From NCBI GenBank assembly GCA_002331465.1, contig DCYM01000070.1, positions 1 through 7,572 of the forward strand: a DNA stretch of 7,572 nucleotides, in the 5' to 3' direction. Under the pieces are notes generated by a model, which ran no database searches, had not been told where the DNA came from, and was given only the letters and a program-made list of their open reading frames with translations. Shown piece after piece: positions 1-6,056 of this stretch. The number at the start of each line of letters is the position of its first letter. The first letter of the stretch is position 1. The stretch is from Candidatus Neomicrothrix sp. UBA2110. Lineage in GTDB: Bacteria > Actinomycetota > Acidimicrobiia > Acidimicrobiales > Poriferisodalaceae. A program made the translations under genes and the position numbers.

Positions 1-1
1 T

Positions 2-406
2 GGCACTCGATTGACGCGAATCACGCGCGAGCTATCTTCTCGAGATCCAGATGCTGCCCTGAGAGCTGCTGCTACAGCTGTGACTGACTGGTCAGGAGGT
101 ACCCGCTTAGGCGCGACTTTACGAGAATTCAACGACTCCTGGGGGCTTAGAGGCATGGCGCGCGGAGCGATAGTCGTGCTTCTTTCTGATGGATGGGACC
201 GCGGAGAGCCCGAGGCCTTAGCTGAGCAGATGGAACGTTTACACAGAGTGACTTACCGACAAGTGTGGGTTAACCCCCTGAAACACACCCCGGGGTATGC
301 ACCACTGGCCCGTGGCATGGCGGCCGCCCTTCCTCACACAGACGAGTTTATTGAAGGCCACTCTTTTGAGTCGCTTGAACGACTGGCTGCGGTGGTTTCA
401 GCCTAA
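2..406 (+). CDS. coxE: CoxE-like VWA domain protein, C-terminal part (5' end outside window)
   Basis: The frame is open from the first bases of the window, so only the last 134 residues are visible. They begin in a strand reading GTRLTRITREL, typical of CoxE proteins. Next come TDWSGGTRLG, the conserved CoxE version of the central metal-site loop of a von Willebrand A domain, and VVLLSDGWDRGEPE, the strand and aspartate that complete this fold. The DxSxS part of the metal site lies upstream, out of view. CoxE works with the AAA+ ATPase CoxD in post-translational assembly of the Mo/Cu or Mo active site of CO dehydrogenase-type molybdenum hydroxylases in the cytoplasm. The gene stops 18 bp before coxI and is in the same operon. 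A start inside the visible part (ATG or TTG near base 11) is rejected because the match to the family continues upstream of it. The family call is strong. The specific symbol depends on the cox context. Confidence 0.88.
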   Translation, partial: GTRLTRITRELSSRDPDAALRAAATAVTDWSGGTRLGATLREFNDSWGLRGMARGAIVVLLSDGWDRGEPEALAEQMERLHRVTYRQVWVNPLKHTPGYAPLARGMAAALPHTDEFIEGHSFESLERLAAVVSA

Positions 407-424
407 ACATGGGAGCATTCAGCT

Positions 425-742
425 ATGCATGAGATCTTCGACGACATCGAAAGGTGGCGTTCAGCTGATCAAAAAGTTGCAATTGCCCGCGTTGTCGACA
501 TTGAAGGCAGTGGTCCTCGCGATCCCGGGGCAGCGATGGCCGTCAACAGCCTCGGCGAAGTTGCGGGTTCGGTGTCGGGTGGATGTGTAGAGGGCGCGGT
601 CGTCGGCGAAGCTCTTGAGTTATTAGAAGGACGTCGTAAAGCCGGCATTACTTCGTTCGGTTATAGCGATGATGACGCATTCGCAGTCGGGCTGACTTGT
701 GGCGGTACGATCCATCTTTTTATCGAGGAACTGGATTGGTGA
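425..742 (+). CDS. coxI: XdhC/CoxI N-terminal domain protein (CoxI-type)
   Basis: This 105-residue protein consists of a single XdhC N-terminal domain. Visible landmarks are the loop GSVSGGCVEG at residues 48–57 and DDDAFAVGLTCGG at 82–94, each carrying one of the two conserved cysteines (Cys54 and Cys92). XdhC-family proteins bind the molybdenum cofactor, help its sulfuration and insertion, and hand it to the large subunit of molybdenum hydroxylases. A full-length XdhC continues into a Rossmann domain. Here that domain is on the next gene, so the two products probably act as a pair. The ATG start at 425 has GGGAG (411–415) nine bases upstream. The stop overlaps the next start by four bases (GTGA, 739–742), a sign of translational coupling. 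The symbol follows use in cox clusters. Calling it simply XdhC family is the safe alternative. Confidence 0.88.
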   Translation: MHEIFDDIERWRSADQKVAIARVVDIEGSGPRDPGAAMAVNSLGEVAGSVSGGCVEGAVVGEALELLEGRRKAGITSFGYSDDDAFAVGLTCGGTIHLFIEELDW

Positions 743-1521
743 CATCGATCTACGAGCGCTTTCGAGATCTGCTTCGGTCAGAGGTACCCGTTGCCCTCGC
801 GACGCTGATTGAAGGACCGGACGTCGGAGCCAAGCTTTTAGTTGAGGAATCTGGGTCGACGTTAGGCGGCCTGGGAAGTGAACAATTAGATCGGGTAGTT
901 CGGCGAGACGCGATAGCGATGCTCGATGCAGGCACGAGCGAAGTTCGTCACTACGGCCCGAAGGGCGAGGCTCGACAACACGACGTAAGTATTTTCATCG
1001 AGTGTCACGCCCGACGGCCTCACATGGTGATTTTTGGTGCTGTCGATTTCACACGATCACTAGCGAGCCAAGGCAAACTTCTAGGTTTTAGGGTGACGGT
1101 GTGCGACGCGCGAGAAGTGTTCGCCACTAGGCGGCGTTTTCCGATGGCAGATGAAGTTGTGGTCGACTGGCCTGACCGATTACTTAAACGCATTGGGAGC
1201 GATCTCGGTCCTCGAGACGCGGTGTGCGTTCTCACTCATGACGCCAAGTTTGACGTGCCGGCGATCGTTGGAGCATTGCCGACTCGTGTCGGATACCTGG
1301 GGGCAATGGGTTCCCGCCAAACTCATGAGAAGCGGATCAAGCGACTGATGGAGGAAGGGGTAACAATCGAAGAGCTAGAACGCGTTAGATCACCCATCGG
1401 TCTCGACATCGGTGGTCGAACACCCGAAGAGACAGCCGTTTCGATCGTTGCTGAGATCATTGCCATGCGAACAGGCCGAAATGCGCCAAGCCTTAGCGAA
1501 GGGCAAGGTTCGATTCACTGA
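739..1521 (+). CDS. coxF: XdhC family protein with Rossmann domain (CoxF-type)
   Basis: A 260-residue maturation factor for a molybdenum hydroxylase. Residues about 1–90 form a second XdhC-like N-domain in which the cysteine loops of CoxI are missing: TLGGLG stands at 41–46 where SGGCVEG would be expected. From about residue 96 there is a Rossmann fold starting MVIFGAVDF, where ordinary XdhC has GAGHV. It is followed by GFRVTVCDAREVFATRRRFP (117–135), VGYLGAMGSRQTHEKR (184–199) and GLDIGGRTPEETAVSIVAEI (221–240), all hallmarks of XdhC_C. The GAVDF variant is typical of CoxF in CO dehydrogenase clusters. The GTG at 739 is chosen because it overlaps the coxI stop and has GAGGA (725–729) at good distance. 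An earlier in-frame ATG at 697 lies deep inside coxI. It likely cooperates with the CoxI half-protein. Confidence 0.88.
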   Translation: MTSIYERFRDLLRSEVPVALATLIEGPDVGAKLLVEESGSTLGGLGSEQLDRVVRRDAIAMLDAGTSEVRHYGPKGEARQHDVSIFIECHARRPHMVIFGAVDFTRSLASQGKLLGFRVTVCDAREVFATRRRFPMADEVVVDWPDRLLKRIGSDLGPRDAVCVLTHDAKFDVPAIVGALPTRVGYLGAMGSRQTHEKRIKRLMEEGVTIEELERVRSPIGLDIGGRTPEETAVSIVAEIIAMRTGRNAPSLSEGQGSIH

Positions 1522-1555
1522 GCCAAGTGGCGAACCGCCCACTACCTTTCACTTC

Positions 1556-2722
1556 ATGGACTTTTCTCCTTCTGAAGACCACGAAGCCATCCGCGACGGC
1601 GTACGTCGGGTGTGCGTTCAATTTCCTGACAAATATTGGCGGGAAAAAGACGAACAACACGAGTTCCCTTGGGACTTCTATCAGGCCATGGCCGATGGAG
1701 GATGGGTGGGTATAGCCATTCCCGAGGAATATGGAGGTGGAGGCCAAGGAATTACCGAAGCGTCGATTGTCTTAGAAGAAGTAGCCGCAAGTGGTGCAGC
1801 GATGAACGGTTGTTCGGCGATTCACCTCTCGATTTTTGGAATGGAACCAGTACGTAAATATGGTTCCCCTGAGTTAGTCAACGAGATTTTGCCCAAGGTC
1901 GCAGACGGTTCACTCCATGCCGCTTTTGGTGTCACGGAACCTGACGCCGGCACCGATACCACCTCTATCCGCACCCGTGCTGAACGCGACGGCGACGAGT
2001 ACGTAGTTACAGGCGCCAAGGTGTGGACCACGAAAGCCCCGTACTGCGATGTTTGCCTTTTACTTGTCAGAACTACGCCTAAAGAATTGTGCGACGGACC
2101 GACCCAAGGCATGACCCTGCTGTTAGTGGATCTACAGGACCCGGCGGTCGACATCACTCCGATTCCTAAGGTCGGGCGCAACGCAGTTGTCTCATGTGAA
2201 GTTCGTTACGACGGCCTCCGGGTTCCAGTGAGCCGGCGGGTGGGGGAGGAAGGCCAGGGTTTTAGATACATCTTGGATGGACTAAACCCTGAGCGGATTC
2301 TTATTTCAGCTGAAGCGCTTGGAATTGGACGAGTAGCCCTCAAGAAAGCCGTCGCGTACGCAAATAGTCGAGTCATCTTCGGTCGCCCTATTGGCCAAAA
2401 TCAGGGTTTGGCGTTCCCTCTGGCTGATAGTCATGCTCGACTCCATGCGGCAGAACTAGTTATTCGAGATGCGTCATGGCGTTACGACAAGGGACTCGAC
2501 TGTGCAGCACAGGCAAACTTGGCCAAGTATCTGGCGTCCGAAGCAGCATTTGAATGTGCCGACAGAGCTATGCAAACCCACGGTGGTTTTGGATACGCCA
2601 AAGAGTACGACGTCGAACGCTATTGGCGAGAAAGCCGTCTAATGAAGATCGCGCCGGTCAGCCAGGAGATGGTTATGAACTACGTGTCAAACAAAGTGCT
2701 TGGTCTGCCGAGGTCATATTAA
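1556..2722 (+). CDS. Acyl-CoA dehydrogenase family flavoprotein
   Basis: A 388-residue FAD enzyme predicted to introduce a 2,3-double bond into an acyl-CoA thioester and pass electrons to an electron-transfer flavoprotein. Domains run in the usual order: N-terminal helical part beginning MDFSPSEDHEAIRDGVR, middle barrel with AFGVTEPDAGTDTTS and the strand VVTGAKVWTT, and C-terminal helical part with SRVIFGRPIGQNQ and QTHGGFGYAKEYDVERYWRE. The C-terminal YEGT region of classical enzymes is replaced by IAPVSQEM, so the usual base is absent (Pro367 there). Glu246 in LNPERI lies where isovaleryl-CoA dehydrogenase carries its catalytic glutamate. The ATG at 1556 gives the normal family N-terminus but has no clear ribosome site. 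An ATG at 1481 would add 25 residues and overlap coxF by 41 bp. The acyl substrate is unknown. It sits between coxF and mocA, an unusual place for this family. Confidence 0.9.
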   Translation: MDFSPSEDHEAIRDGVRRVCVQFPDKYWREKDEQHEFPWDFYQAMADGGWVGIAIPEEYGGGGQGITEASIVLEEVAASGAAMNGCSAIHLSIFGMEPVRKYGSPELVNEILPKVADGSLHAAFGVTEPDAGTDTTSIRTRAERDGDEYVVTGAKVWTTKAPYCDVCLLLVRTTPKELCDGPTQGMTLLLVDLQDPAVDITPIPKVGRNAVVSCEVRYDGLRVPVSRRVGEEGQGFRYILDGLNPERILISAEALGIGRVALKKAVAYANSRVIFGRPIGQNQGLAFPLADSHARLHAAELVIRDASWRYDKGLDCAAQANLAKYLASEAAFECADRAMQTHGGFGYAKEYDVERYWRESRLMKIAPVSQEMVMNYVSNKVLGLPRSY

Positions 2723-2725
2723 ATT

Positions 2726-3289
2726 GTGAAAGTTGCAGGTGCTCTACTCGCAGCTGGGATCGGTTCGCGATACAGCGGTCCTAGCCACAAGCTTCTCGCC
2801 CAGTTAGATGGCGAAGCGGTAGTACAACGCGCCGCTCGATCAATGGTGAATTCAGGACTGACAGATTTGTTGGTGGTCACTGGTTCAGCGCCACTAAACG
2901 CAGTCTTGGCCGGTTGGCCTGAGTTGATACTCCTCGAGAATCCTAACTATGAACAGGGAATAGCCACATCTCTGGGAATAGCCGTAACTTGGGCTCACAA
3001 TGGGGGTTTCGACGCTCTTGTCGTCGGCTTGGGAGACCAACCCGGAGTATTGAGTACGGCATGGCGATTAGTTGCTGCTAGCAAGGCACCGATCGCTGTC
3101 GCCACTTACGACGGGCGCGTCGGGAACCCTGTGCGCTTGAGTAGTTCAATATGGCCGCTACTGCCCGATTCTGGAGATGAAGGAGCGCGTGTTCTGTTGC
3201 GTACGAGGCCGGAACTGGTTGAGCGGGTAGCCTGCGAAGGCTCTCCCGACGACATAGACACTGTGGAGGATCTCGGACGATGGAGTTGA
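2726..3289 (+). CDS. mocA: MocA-like molybdenum cofactor cytidylyltransferase (NTP transferase)
   Basis: A 187-residue nucleotidyltransferase of the MobA-like fold. Visible motifs are the nucleotide-binding loop LLAAGIGSRY with the following Lys22 (residues 7–24), NPNYEQGIATSL (72–83), the metal-binding GDQPG (103–107), GNPVRL (133–138), GDEGARVLL (150–158) and DIDTVEDL (176–183). In molybdenum hydroxylase operons this family transfers CMP from CTP to molybdopterin, making the cytosine dinucleotide cofactor used by CO dehydrogenase and relatives. The loop between the glycine-rich motif and Lys22 (GPSH) is a little longer than in MobA. The start is GTG at 2726, three bases after the dehydrogenase stop, with only a weak, distant GAGG (2710–2713), which suggests coupling to the upstream gene. 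The end overlaps coxG by ten bases. CTP rather than GTP is inferred from context and the overall motif pattern. Confidence 0.85.
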   Translation: MKVAGALLAAGIGSRYSGPSHKLLAQLDGEAVVQRAARSMVNSGLTDLLVVTGSAPLNAVLAGWPELILLENPNYEQGIATSLGIAVTWAHNGGFDALVVGLGDQPGVLSTAWRLVAASKAPIAVATYDGRVGNPVRLSSSIWPLLPDSGDEGARVLLRTRPELVERVACEGSPDDIDTVEDLGRWS

Positions 3290-3954
3290 AAAACGAATTC
3301 CGAGTCGGCGTTCCTATCGAGCAAGCATGGGCAACTCTGACTGATCTCGAATACATCGCACCGTGCATGCCAGGAGCAAAACTCACAGAGATCGATGGCG
3401 AGGAATTTAAGGGCCAGGTAAAGATCAAAGTTGGACCGATTACGGCTCAATATAACGGTGTTGCCAAGTTCACAGAAAAAGATGAAAGCCAGCACCGACT
3501 TGTGCTCGATGCAAGTGGACGCGACAGCCGTGGAGCGGGTAACGCCGCAGCGGAAGTGACCGCCGAAATGACCGCCGACGGCGATGAAACCCACATCGTG
3601 ATTACCACCGAGTTGAAGGTCACTGGCAAAGTTGCCCAGTTTGGCCGGGGAGTAATGGCCGACGTATCAGAAAAACTGATAGGTCAGTTCGTCGAAAGTC
3701 TCGAGCAGAAACTTCTTGAAACCGCAGCTACCGCGGCTGGTGGCGACGAAGATTCTGAGATGACGGCGAGCCAAGAGACTGATTCCCAAGATGATGCTTC
3801 GGCACAGGAAACTTCGGGCCCTCGAAAAATAGATATGCCCGAACCCGAGCCTGTCGATTTGTTAGACACCGCCGGCGCACCCCTGTTGAAGCGGTTCGGC
3901 CCCCTTGCGATCGTTGCCTTACTATTAATACTTCTTCGGCGCCGTAAGCGGTAG
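3280..3954 (+). CDS. coxG: CoxG-type SRPBCC protein with C-terminal membrane anchor
   Basis: A 224-residue protein. Residues 1–146 form the SRPBCC/START-like fold of CoxG: MELKNEFRVGVPIEQAWATL at the start, CMPGAKL (29–35), GQVKIKVGPITAQYNG (45–60), and the long terminal helix GKVAQFGRGVMADVSEKLIG (116–135). Residues about 150–198 are a low-complexity acidic linker rich in Asp, Glu, Ser and Thr. Residues about 206–219 are hydrophobic (GPLAIVALLLILL) and are followed by RRRKR, a tail anchor with its positive end in the cytoplasm. CoxG proteins attach CO dehydrogenase to the membrane and have been reported to bind menaquinone for it. The linker and anchor fit that role. The ATG at 3280 has a strong GGAGGA (3265–3270) nine bases upstream and lies within the mocA end. 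A general SRPBCC carrier is the alternative if the enzyme is not a CO dehydrogenase. Confidence 0.88.
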   Translation: MELKNEFRVGVPIEQAWATLTDLEYIAPCMPGAKLTEIDGEEFKGQVKIKVGPITAQYNGVAKFTEKDESQHRLVLDASGRDSRGAGNAAAEVTAEMTADGDETHIVITTELKVTGKVAQFGRGVMADVSEKLIGQFVESLEQKLLETAATAAGGDEDSEMTASQETDSQDDASAQETSGPRKIDMPEPEPVDLLDTAGAPLLKRFGPLAIVALLLILLRRRKR

Positions 3955-3973
3955 CTACCAGAAGAGGCCAACC

Positions 3974-4465
3974 GTGAACATCGACGCCGTGAGAGTATCG
4001 CCCATCGAACTCCCATCGGCAGACGAGGTGAGCCAAGTAGCGGCGTTACTCGGTAGACACCCTGAGGTCGATTTTGAAGTTGTGGTGGTTGACAGCGAAG
4101 GAAATCCTGTTGTCATTCGCAATGGACCAATCATGAATAACGGACGTCCCATGCCCACTCGCTACTGGCTAGTAGGCCGCGATTTGTCGCGACGAGTAGC
4201 TCGTTTAGAAGGCGGAGGGGGAGTACGAGCTGCGGAAAAAGCCGTGGACGCATACGAACTTGCTGCAACGCACCAGCAGTACGCGGCCGAACGTGATGCC
4301 CAGATTCCCCAAGACCACCTTGGACCTCGACCTGCAGGAGGTGTCGGAGGGACGCGCACCGGAGTTAAGTGTTTACATACGCACCTAGCGCATCATCTAG
4401 CGGTAGGTGGTGACCCCGTTGGCGCCTGGGTTGTCCAGCAACTAGAAGCGGATAACCATGCCTGA
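3974..4465 (+). CDS. DUF501 domain protein
   Basis: A 163-residue protein of unknown function belonging to DUF501 (the Rv1025 type of Actinobacteria). Conserved stretches are RPMPTRYWLVG (58–68) and the C-terminal GVKCLHTHLAHHLAVGGDPV (130–149), which carries one cysteine and several histidines in a pattern that could bind metal; this is inference only. It has no signal peptide or membrane segment. The GTG start at 3974 has GAAGAGG (3961–3967) six bases upstream. In many actinobacteria this gene stands between enolase/divIC and ppx. Here ppx follows, with an eight-base overlap, but coxG is upstream instead of divIC. The overlap with ppx suggests joint translation and a shared role with the phosphatase, which is not experimentally defined as far as I know. 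Confidence 0.88.
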   Translation: MNIDAVRVSPIELPSADEVSQVAALLGRHPEVDFEVVVVDSEGNPVVIRNGPIMNNGRPMPTRYWLVGRDLSRRVARLEGGGGVRAAEKAVDAYELAATHQQYAAERDAQIPQDHLGPRPAGGVGGTRTGVKCLHTHLAHHLAVGGDPVGAWVVQQLEADNHA

Positions 4466-5378
4466 GGTCGAACCAGTCGCAGTATTGGACTTTGGCACCA
4501 ACACAACACGGTTGTTGGTCACCAACGGCCAATCCCTTGATATTCGTATGCATCGTGTGACAGGACTCGGGCGTGGTTTAGGTCAATCAGGGGAACTCAG
4601 TGAAGCTGGTATCGGAAGGGTTTTAGAAGCGTTGAGTGAATTCAACGACGTGATCAAGGCCCATGACGTTCAAAACGTTCGGGCTGTTGCTACCAGTGCG
4701 GCACGCGATGCGAAAAACCGGAACCAGTTCTTCGATCCCGCCTCAGCAGTTCTTGGTTACCAACTAGAACTACTCACCGGAGAGCAGGAAGCGCGCTACG
4801 GCTTCTTGGGCGCTACCGCAGACTTAGACCCATGCGATGGGCCCTTTCTAGTTCTCGATATAGGGGGTGGTTCAACCGAATTTTCATTTGGACGCGTCTC
4901 CCCAGAGTCGTACCAATCAGTGGATATGGGATCCGTGCGCTATTCGGAGCAGTTCCTAGTGAGTGATCCGCCTAAGCCGGAGGAGTTGAGCGGAGCCATC
5001 CAGATTGCACGCTTGCATCTAGACGATGTTGATCGAGATCATCCATCGATGAAGAAACCGGCGGCTCTCATAGGGGTAGCCGGAACGATCACTACCATCG
5101 CGGCAGTTGAAATCGGTCTCGAACCATACGATCCCAAGGTGATCGACGGCTTCATTCTGCGACGAGAAGCAGCGGAGGATGTATTTCGGACCCTCGCAAC
5201 AGAATGTCTTGACGACCGAAAACACAACCCTGGGCTTGACCCTGCTCGAGCTGACGTCATTGTCGCTGGCTGTTGCATCCTCGTGGCGGTCATGCGGCAC
5301 TGGGATCTTGACAGTTGCGTTGTTCGCGAACGCGACCTACTTGACGGAATTGCTGCCGAGCTTCTCCACCTCGAATAG
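4458..5378 (+). CDS. ppx: Exopolyphosphatase / guanosine pentaphosphatase, Ppx/GppA family
   Basis: A 306-residue enzyme of the short actinobacterial Ppx/GppA class (the Rv1026 type by context), lacking the C-terminal HD-like domains of E. coli Ppx. It has the ASKHA-fold motifs: VLDFGTNTTRLLV (9–21) as first phosphate loop, RAVATSAARD (75–84), LTGEQEARYGFLG (106–118) with Glu111 probably in the catalytic position, LDIGGGSTEFSFG (133–145) as second phosphate loop, and GVAGTITTIAA further on. The family removes terminal phosphate from inorganic polyphosphate and, in some members, converts pppGpp to ppGpp, tying it to stringent response and phosphate storage in the cytoplasm. Which activity dominates cannot be read from sequence. 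The ATG at 4458 is inside the DUF501 stop region (ATGCCTGA), indicating coupled translation. It ends 30 bp before the acetyltransferase. Confidence 0.92.
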   Translation: MPEVEPVAVLDFGTNTTRLLVTNGQSLDIRMHRVTGLGRGLGQSGELSEAGIGRVLEALSEFNDVIKAHDVQNVRAVATSAARDAKNRNQFFDPASAVLGYQLELLTGEQEARYGFLGATADLDPCDGPFLVLDIGGGSTEFSFGRVSPESYQSVDMGSVRYSEQFLVSDPPKPEELSGAIQIARLHLDDVDRDHPSMKKPAALIGVAGTITTIAAVEIGLEPYDPKVIDGFILRREAAEDVFRTLATECLDDRKHNPGLDPARADVIVAGCCILVAVMRHWDLDSCVVRERDLLDGIAAELLHLE

Positions 5379-5408
5379 GGGGAGCCGCTGCACGCTAGTG
5401 TTCGGTTG

Positions 5409-6014
5409 GTGACCGACCTGCACACCCCGCGCCTACTCCTGCGAGGTCTACGGCCGCACGATTTCGCGCAGTGGAGCGAGGTCCGGCGACGTTGCGCATC
5501 TTGGTTGACTAAATGGGAGCCAGCGTCAGTCGACGGCGCTTCAGACCCAACTCAGGACCCCGCAGCCTTTTCATCCCGCTGCAGTGCACGGGAACGAGAA
5601 CGACAGTTAGGCACGGGTTTCGCTTGGTCGATGTGGCACAGAGGCCACTTTTGCGGAGAAATCAATGTCAATAACGTGGTTCGAGGTGCGTTCCAAAGTG
5701 GACATATCGGGTATTGGGTAGATGAGCGCTGGGCGGGTTATGGCTTTGTCCCTGAGGCCCTTGTTGCTGTTTTCGGTCACGCCTTCGACAACGCCGATTT
5801 GCACCGTCTTCAAATATCGATCATTCCCCGCAACAGCGCGAGCCGTCGAGTCGTCGAAAAGTTGGGCGTGCGGTATGAAGGTTTAGCAGAGGGCTATCTG
5901 AGAATCGCGGGGGTCTGGGAAGACCACATGCATTTTGCAATTACTGCTGAGGAGTGGGAGGAACGTCGAGAAGAACTGTGGCAATTCGTTTCTGATATAA
6001 CTGTCAGCGCTTAA
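5409..6014 (+). CDS. GNAT N-acetyltransferase, RimJ/RimL type
   Basis: A 201-residue GNAT-fold protein. The N-terminus TPRLLLRGLRPHDFAQW is the standard RimJ/RimL opening. GEINVNNV (83–90) and GHIGYWVDERWAGYGFVPEA (98–117) form the acetyl-CoA-binding core, with the pyrophosphate loop RWAGYG. RNSASRRVVEKLGVRYEG (141–158) and GVWEDHMHFAI (168–178) complete the fold. Members acetylate the N-terminal amino group of ribosomal proteins or small-molecule amines using acetyl-CoA. The actual substrate is not visible. The start is uncertain: GTG at 5409 is preferred, but a TTG lies directly before it, and neither has a clear ribosome site. It follows ppx by 30 bp on the same strand and is followed by a hairpin, so it may close the transcription unit. 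Confidence 0.87.
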   Translation: MTDLHTPRLLLRGLRPHDFAQWSEVRRRCASWLTKWEPASVDGASDPTQDPAAFSSRCSARERERQLGTGFAWSMWHRGHFCGEINVNNVVRGAFQSGHIGYWVDERWAGYGFVPEALVAVFGHAFDNADLHRLQISIIPRNSASRRVVEKLGVRYEGLAEGYLRIAGVWEDHMHFAITAEEWEERREELWQFVSDITVSA

Positions 6015-6029
6015 ACCAGAAAATGCACC

Positions 6030-6056
6030 CGCGTGGCTACCAGGCCCCACGCGTTT
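6030..6056. terminator. Possible bidirectional terminator hairpin between convergent genes
   Basis: A perfect seven-base inverted repeat, CGCGTGG at 6030–6036 and CCACGCG at 6047–6053, encloses a ten-base loop. It is followed on the + strand by TTT and on the - strand, after a few bases, by a short T run (ATTTT). It lies just after the acetyltransferase stop and covers the last codons and the stop of the convergent nuclease gene. The stem is short but GC-rich. The T tracts are short, so intrinsic termination is plausible rather than certain. Confidence 0.5.

Noticed and set aside
697..738. Earlier ATG start for coxF at 697
   Set aside because: It lies well inside coxI and adds residues unlike the family. 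GTG at 739 overlaps the coxI stop and has a good ribosome site.
1412..1555. Upstream starts (1412, 1481) for the acyl-CoA dehydrogenase
   Set aside because: They overlap coxF, and the extra residues do not resemble any dehydrogenase N-terminus, which normally begins as at 1556. The lack of a clear ribosome site at 1556 keeps 1481 as a minor possibility.
3106..3594. Long - strand frame across the mocA/coxG junction
   Set aside because: It is antisense to two well-supported genes. The translation has no recognisable motif and is a composition shadow.
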